From Treponema sp. (GTDB lineage Bacteria; Spirochaetota; Spirochaetia; Treponematales; Treponemataceae), in NCBI GenBank assembly GCA_016294035.1, contig JAEDCT010000005.1:62001-126000 (forward strand): 64,000 nucleotides of DNA, given 5' to 3'. The first letter of the stretch is position 1. Each line of letters starts with the position of its first letter. A model generated the notes under the pieces. The model did no database searches and was not told where the DNA came from. It saw nothing but the letters and a program-made list of their open reading frames with translations. The position numbers and the translations under genes are program-made. Below are positions 59,720 to 64,000 of the stretch, one piece after another.

Positions 59720-62281
59720 TCATGTCAGTTCAACGAATGTTTTTCCGAATCCCCCTTCTTCTGGCCGTGCATAGTGGAATTCCTTTACTGCAGGGCAATG
59801 TGAAAGGTAGTCCACTACGCCTTGCTGGAGAATTCCTGAACCTTTTCCATGGATTACTGAAAAATTTCTGAAGCTGTGTATGCAGCATAAGTCAATCTGG
59901 TGCTCTAATGCCTTTATTGCTTCTTCGTATCTCATTCCTAAAAGCCTGAGCTCGAATTTTGGTCTCTCATCTTCCTGGGAGGCTCCTATAAACACTGGAA
60001 CGTCATGAATCTGCTTTTTTATGTCGCTTATTATGAGTTCTCTTTGCGGAACCTTCATCTTGAGCATGCCGAACTGAACAAGCCAGAGTCCTTCCTTTTC
60101 CTTTCTGATCAGTGTTCCCTTTCTTTTTTCTTTTCCGGCAAGAACTTCTGCTCCCTCAACAAACATGTCTTTCATGAGAACCTGCGGTTTTTTGTGAATT
60201 TGAATTTTTTCGTATTCCATTGCAGTTGCAGACTCAAGGGCCTTTGAATTGGACATGCGCTTCTTTGTTTTCTTTGAAGATCCTTCACGGCTTGTGCTTG
60301 CCTTTGAGATTTTCATTCCGTTGGCGGCAATTATTTCCTTTTCCTGCTCGATGGCTTTCTTTTTTTCTTCGGATTCCTTTTCCATTGCAGAAATTACATT
60401 TGTCTGGTCTTCCACATCCTTTGAAAGTTCGGTTATGAATCCCTTTACGGCCAGGGTCTTTTCTCTTGTGATTTCGCCCTCTCTAAGAATTCTTACAAGG
60501 TTTTCCAGCTTGCTTCGTGTTTCCTTCAGAAATTGAGAGCTTTGTGTGTGTTCCAGTTTTTTTAGTTCAATTTCTTTTTCCAGATTTTTTTCTTCTTTCT
60601 GATGGATCTTGAGTTCCCTTTCACGGAGCATTTTTTCATCTGCAAAGATTTTCTGAGTCAGAAGATCCAGTTCCTCGTGTTTTTTTGTAAGTCCGTTTAT
60701 GAGGCTGCTCACATCTGCCTGCTGAGTCGAAATGTATGACCTTGCTTTTTCGACTGCCTCCGGGGGAAGCCCTGAATGGAGTGCTATGTCTATGGCGTGG
60801 CTTTCTCCAGGAACTCCCATGAGCAGGCGGTAAGTAGGCTTTAGGGTTTCTGAGTCAAATTCAACACTGGCATTGATGCATGATGGATTTGTGTATCCGT
60901 AGTTTTTGAGTACACCATGATGTGTTGTTGCGGCAACAAATGATTTCTTTTCAAGAAGAAGATCCAGAACTGCCATGGCAATTGCTCCTCCTTCCTGAGG
61001 GTCTGTTCCGGTTCCCAGTTCATCAAGAAGAATCAGACTGTTTTCATCTGCATTTTTCATGGCCAGGGCAATATTTTTCATTCTGCTTGAGAATGTACTT
61101 AGGGACTGGTCTATGGACTGTTCATCACCAATATCTGCAAAAATTGATGAGAACACAGGCAGCCTGGTTCCTTCATGGGCTGGTACCGGGAATCCTGCCT
61201 GGTTTAGAAGAGAGAAGAGTGCAATGGTCTTAAGGGTGACTGTCTTTCCACCTGTGTTTGGACCAGTTATAATAAGTACTCTTTTTCCTTCAATAAAATT
61301 TATTGTCACGGGAATTGCCTGTTCACCCAGAAGAGGATGTCTTGCACCAATTATCTTTGGAGCCTCATCATCTTTAGTGTCCTCAGCGTATATTCCCCCG
61401 GTTGATTTTCCCCAGAGAGTTGCAGCCTGGGTTGCATCAAGCAGGGTCATCTTGTCCAGCGCTGTTTCAAAATCATCCCTGAATGCCGAAAGTGACTGGG
61501 TGAGTTCCCTGAAGATTTTTGCCAGTTCTCTCTGGAGCTCAGCCTCTTTTTCTATGAGTTCGTTGTTTGCCTTGACGATTTCATCTGGTTCTATGTAAAC
61601 AGTTGATCCTGATGAGGAAACTTCATGTATGATTCCGCTTACCAGGTTTCTGTGGTCATTTCTCACGGCAAGAAGTTCACGTTCGGCCCTGAATGCAGGT
61701 ACGTTTGACTGGAGTGCCTGATTCATTGACGGGTCAGATGTGTATTTCTTGAGTGCGTTTTCAATTTCCTTTTTGAGGCTGGAAATTTTCTGCATTATTT
61801 CACGGATTTGCGGCAGGTCCCGAAGCTGTCCGTCTTCCCTTATGACGGCAAAAATTTGCCCCGCTGGAATTTCAAGAGAAGGCATTTGAAGGGCTGTTTT
61901 CCTGAGTTCCGGAATTTCAAGTTCCTGTGATGCTGATTCAATGATGCTTTTTGCTTTTGTTTCGTAGAGGCAGAAAAGTCCCAGCGCAAATATCTGGTCC
62001 TGCATGAGCTGGGTTCCCTCAACCTTCAGGTATTTGAAATAGCTTCTTACAGGCGGCCATGCCCTTAGGGGTTTTTCCCAGGATGAGGAAAGGTATCTGA
62101 CCCAGTCTTGCCCCAGTTTCTTCAGCATGCTGATTCTGGAAGTGTCACTTGTGCTTTCCATTGATAGAATCAGGTCTTTTCCTTCTTCGCTTATGGCATA
62201 TCCGGAAATCTTCTCCCGTATTCTGTAGAAATCAAAGTCCTGTGCAACCTGGCCTCTTAAAAATTCATCCTTTCTAGTCAT
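59720..62281 (-). CDS. mutS2: MutS2, with C-terminal Smr domain
   Basis: 853 residues: MutS core and lever domains, Walker A ITGPNTGGKTVTLKT, SLILLDELGTGTDPQEGGA, a long coiled coil (about 515-650), and a C-terminal Smr domain with VIHGKGSGIL. In other bacteria MutS2 limits recombination or rescues collided ribosomes. It starts 1 nt after the gph stop, so it is coupled to it, with no clear ribosome site. Confidence 0.96.
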   Translation of the reverse strand: MTRKDEFLRGQVAQDFDFYRIREKISGYAISEEGKDLILSMESTSDTSRISMLKKLGQDWVRYLSSSWEKPLRAWPPVRSYFKYLKVEGTQLMQDQIFALGLFCLYETKAKSIIESASQELEIPELRKTALQMPSLEIPAGQIFAVIREDGQLRDLPQIREIMQKISSLKKEIENALKKYTSDPSMNQALQSNVPAFRAERELLAVRNDHRNLVSGIIHEVSSSGSTVYIEPDEIVKANNELIEKEAELQRELAKIFRELTQSLSAFRDDFETALDKMTLLDATQAATLWGKSTGGIYAEDTKDDEAPKIIGARHPLLGEQAIPVTINFIEGKRVLIITGPNTGGKTVTLKTIALFSLLNQAGFPVPAHEGTRLPVFSSIFADIGDEQSIDQSLSTFSSRMKNIALAMKNADENSLILLDELGTGTDPQEGGAIAMAVLDLLLEKKSFVAATTHHGVLKNYGYTNPSCINASVEFDSETLKPTYRLLMGVPGESHAIDIALHSGLPPEAVEKARSYISTQQADVSSLINGLTKKHEELDLLTQKIFADEKMLRERELKIHQKEEKNLEKEIELKKLEHTQSSQFLKETRSKLENLVRILREGEITREKTLAVKGFITELSKDVEDQTNVISAMEKESEEKKKAIEQEKEIIAANGMKISKASTSREGSSKKTKKRMSNSKALESATAMEYEKIQIHKKPQVLMKDMFVEGAEVLAGKEKRKGTLIRKEKEGLWLVQFGMLKMKVPQRELIISDIKKQIHDVPVFIGASQEDERPKFELRLLGMRYEEAIKALEHQIDLCCIHSFRNFSVIHGKGSGILQQGVVDYLSHCPAVKEFHYARPEEGGFGKTFVELT

Positions 62282-62282
62282 T

Positions 62283-62963
62283 TTATTTTAGTCCAAGAAT
62301 TTGTGCTATCTGAGCGCAGTTTTCGGCAAATATTGGGGTTTTTCCAAAGATTCTTTTCCATTCTTTTTCAAGAAATTCTTTATCCCTGAATCCCCAGAGA
62401 ACGTTAATGCATTCAATTCCTGTGTTTTTTGCAGTCTGGAGGTCAACCTCAGAGTCACCCACGTAAACTGTTTCATCTTTTGTGACATTCATTTTTTCCA
62501 TGACCCTGTAAAGTCCGTCTGGGGCAGGCTTTCTCTTGATTCCTTCCTTTTCACCGCATGCAAGTTCCTTTTCAACGGTCATGAAGAATTTGTCCCTGAG
62601 TTCCTTTACCTGTGCATCAGGCTTGTTTGATACTATGGCAGTCTTGATTCCGTTTTTTTCAAGAAGTTCCATGAGCTCGACAACATTTTCGTATGGCCTG
62701 GTCTTTGGCTTTGTGCTTTGTGCATAGTGTGTCTTCAGTGCAAGGAAAACTTTCTCCACGGTTTGTGGATCAGTGCCAGGAGGAACGGCATTTTCGGCAA
62801 GTTTGTGAATTCCGTTTCCAACGCATTGCTTTGTTCTTTCAAGGGAGATTTTTTCAAGTCCGCAGGATTCCAGCGCGTAGTTGGTACTGTCCATGAGATC
62901 TTCAATTGAGTCGAGTAAAGTGCCGTCAAGATCAAATATAACGGCTTTAGGTGTTTTAATCAT
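62283..62963 (-). CDS. gph: HAD phosphatase, phosphoglycolate phosphatase type
   Basis: 226 residues with HAD motif I AVIFDLDGTLLDS, motif II IVSNKP, lysine in KRKPAPDGLYRVM and motif IV YVGDSEVDLQTAKN. Fits Gph/PGP; pyrophosphatase is an alternative. ATG 62963 is used, as a TAAAAT -10 lies 7 nt upstream; the frame to 63029 adds an unlikely tail. Confidence 0.88.
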   Translation of the reverse strand: MIKTPKAVIFDLDGTLLDSIEDLMDSTNYALESCGLEKISLERTKQCVGNGIHKLAENAVPPGTDPQTVEKVFLALKTHYAQSTKPKTRPYENVVELMELLEKNGIKTAIVSNKPDAQVKELRDKFFMTVEKELACGEKEGIKRKPAPDGLYRVMEKMNVTKDETVYVGDSEVDLQTAKNTGIECINVLWGFRDKEFLEKEWKRIFGKTPIFAENCAQIAQILGLK

Positions 62964-63136
62964 GAATTCAATTTTACTGAAAATGGAAAATAATTCATAG
63001 TCAAACTCTGGCAAAACTATGGCAAGCATCCGTTCTTTTAGGTATAATTCAGGGAATAGTATTTTTTTTGAATCTATGTTGCTGTTTGCATAAAAATAAT
63101 ATGGTCATTTTTCCTGGCCTTTAATGGGAGTAATTG

Positions 63137-64000
63137 ATGAAAGAACTTGAATACCCGTTTGATCCTGAGTACGTGCTCAAAAAAAAGAAGTCTCTTAAGA
63201 GAGCTTTGCTTGAATCCGGAAGCAGTTTTATTGAAAAGAAGATTGCTATTCTTGGAGGAAGTACTACCAATGACATCAAGAATCTTCTTGAGGTGTTTCT
63301 TCTGAATTATGGAATCAAGCCTTCATTCTACGAGTCTGAATACAATCAGTATTATGAGGACGGAATGTTTCCCAATGCTGAGCTTGAGGCCTTTGCTCCT
63401 GATGTAATCTACATTCACACATCAAGCAGGAACATTTCCAGTTTTCCGGATTTGTCCGATGATAGGGAAACTGTCCAGAAAAAGCTTGATAATACTTACA
63501 ATCGCTTTGAGCAGCTGTGGAAGCGCCTTGCAGATGTTTACAAGTGTCCCATAATCCAGAACAATTTTGAGCTTCCCTTCTACAGGCTCATGGGAAACAA
63601 GGATTGTGTCGATTTCCGCGGAAGAGTCAATTTTATCACAAGACTTAACCTCAAGTTCTATGACTATGCCCAGGAAACACAGAATTTCTTCATTCATGAC
63701 ATAAACTACGAGTCTGCAAGCTACGGTCTTGAAAAGTGGTCTGCTCCATATTACTGGCACATGTACAAGTACGCAATGTGTGTTCCTGCAATTCCATATA
63801 TTTCGTTCAATGTTGCAAATATCATCAAGTCAATCTTTGGAAAGAACAAGAAGGTTCTTGATCTTGATATGGACAACACTCTCTGGGGTGGAATCATTGG
63901 TGATGACGGGGCAGAAAACATTGAAATTGGTCAGGAAACTTCTCTTGGGCAGACTTATGCTGAATTCCAGAACTATATTAAGCAGCAGAAGCAGCTGGGT
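63137..64000 (+). CDS. FkbH-like HAD-superfamily protein (3' truncated)
   Basis: Open from ATG 63137 (GGGAG upstream) to the window end: 288 codons with no stop. The N-terminal 230 residues are an SGNH/GDSL-like region (IAILGGSTTNDIKNLLEVFLLNYG). A HAD catalytic motif follows with VLDLDMDNTLWGGIIGDDG, the FkbH signature. FkbH enzymes make glyceryl-ACP for polyketides; similar proteins sit in surface-glycan and other clusters. The role here depends on what follows the window. Confidence 0.88.
   Translation, partial: MKELEYPFDPEYVLKKKKSLKRALLESGSSFIEKKIAILGGSTTNDIKNLLEVFLLNYGIKPSFYESEYNQYYEDGMFPNAELEAFAPDVIYIHTSSRNISSFPDLSDDRETVQKKLDNTYNRFEQLWKRLADVYKCPIIQNNFELPFYRLMGNKDCVDFRGRVNFITRLNLKFYDYAQETQNFFIHDINYESASYGLEKWSAPYYWHMYKYAMCVPAIPYISFNVANIIKSIFGKNKKVLDLDMDNTLWGGIIGDDGAENIEIGQETSLGQTYAEFQNYIKQQKQLG

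Overview
The window reads as a chromosome segment of a host-associated or rumen-type Treponema (Spirochaetota). The reasons are a murF-ftsW-ftsQ-ftsA-ftsZ-xerC cluster running straight into a flgB-flgC-fliE-fliF-fliG-fliH-fliI-fliJ motor operon; an rpsP-khpA-rimM-trmD-rplS operon followed by a FliK-like gene, an FlhB C-domain (FlhX) gene and yraN; many TPR proteins; and a eukaryote-like CDP-alcohol phosphotransferase. Species cannot be fixed from sequence alone. No prophage, IS element or CRISPR array is visible.

Layout. 1-7.0 kb: cell-wall and division genes with overlapping starts, then a Xer recombinase. 7.0-15.3 kb: TPR lipoprotein and flagellar basal-body, switch and export genes. Between fliF and fliG sits a small unlisted-looking gene whose product joins a FliG N-domain to a FliF C-terminal peptide. 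15.3-21.5 kb (minus): nucleoside kinase fusion, ParB-like domain protein, PBP1A, a candidate small RNA and a secreted protein. 21.6-27.1 kb (plus): ferredoxin, M23 peptidase, purine nucleoside phosphorylase, nucleotidyltransferase, Lon. 27.1-33.3 kb: LolA-like protein, outer-membrane barrel and RND exporter as one minus operon, divergent from an ArsR-type regulator with palindromes in between. 33.4-39.6 kb: acyltransferase, a frameshifted Dabb gene, SseB-macro fusion, tRNA-Lys, RNB nuclease, orphan sugar-ABC ATPase. 39.6-45.7 kb: phoH-pgpH-ybeY-corC and a TPR protein. 45.8-51.2 kb: ribosome/tRNA maturation operon, FliK-like/FlhX/YraN group and small unknowns. 51.3-54.2 kb: tRNA-Leu, DedA, CDP-alcohol phosphotransferase, TatD. 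54.3-59.7 kb: gltX behind a 194-bp leader repeated 3.7 times, pgi and manA around a heptamer microsatellite, argR. 59.7-64 kb: mutS2, gph, and an FkbH-like gene running off the end.

A theme running through the window is promoter placement. At least eight genes have a recognisable -35/-10 pair whose -10 ends only 6-9 nt before the start codon and lack a Shine-Dalgarno sequence, which predicts leaderless or nearly leaderless mRNAs. Genes inside operons carry strong GGAGG-type sites instead. The most unusual items are the FliG-N/FliF-C chimera, the duplicated gltX leader with a stem enclosing the gltX start, the C-rich-loop RNA candidate at 20.3 kb, and the shared DFGD-rich segments in the RND exporter and its neighbouring barrel.
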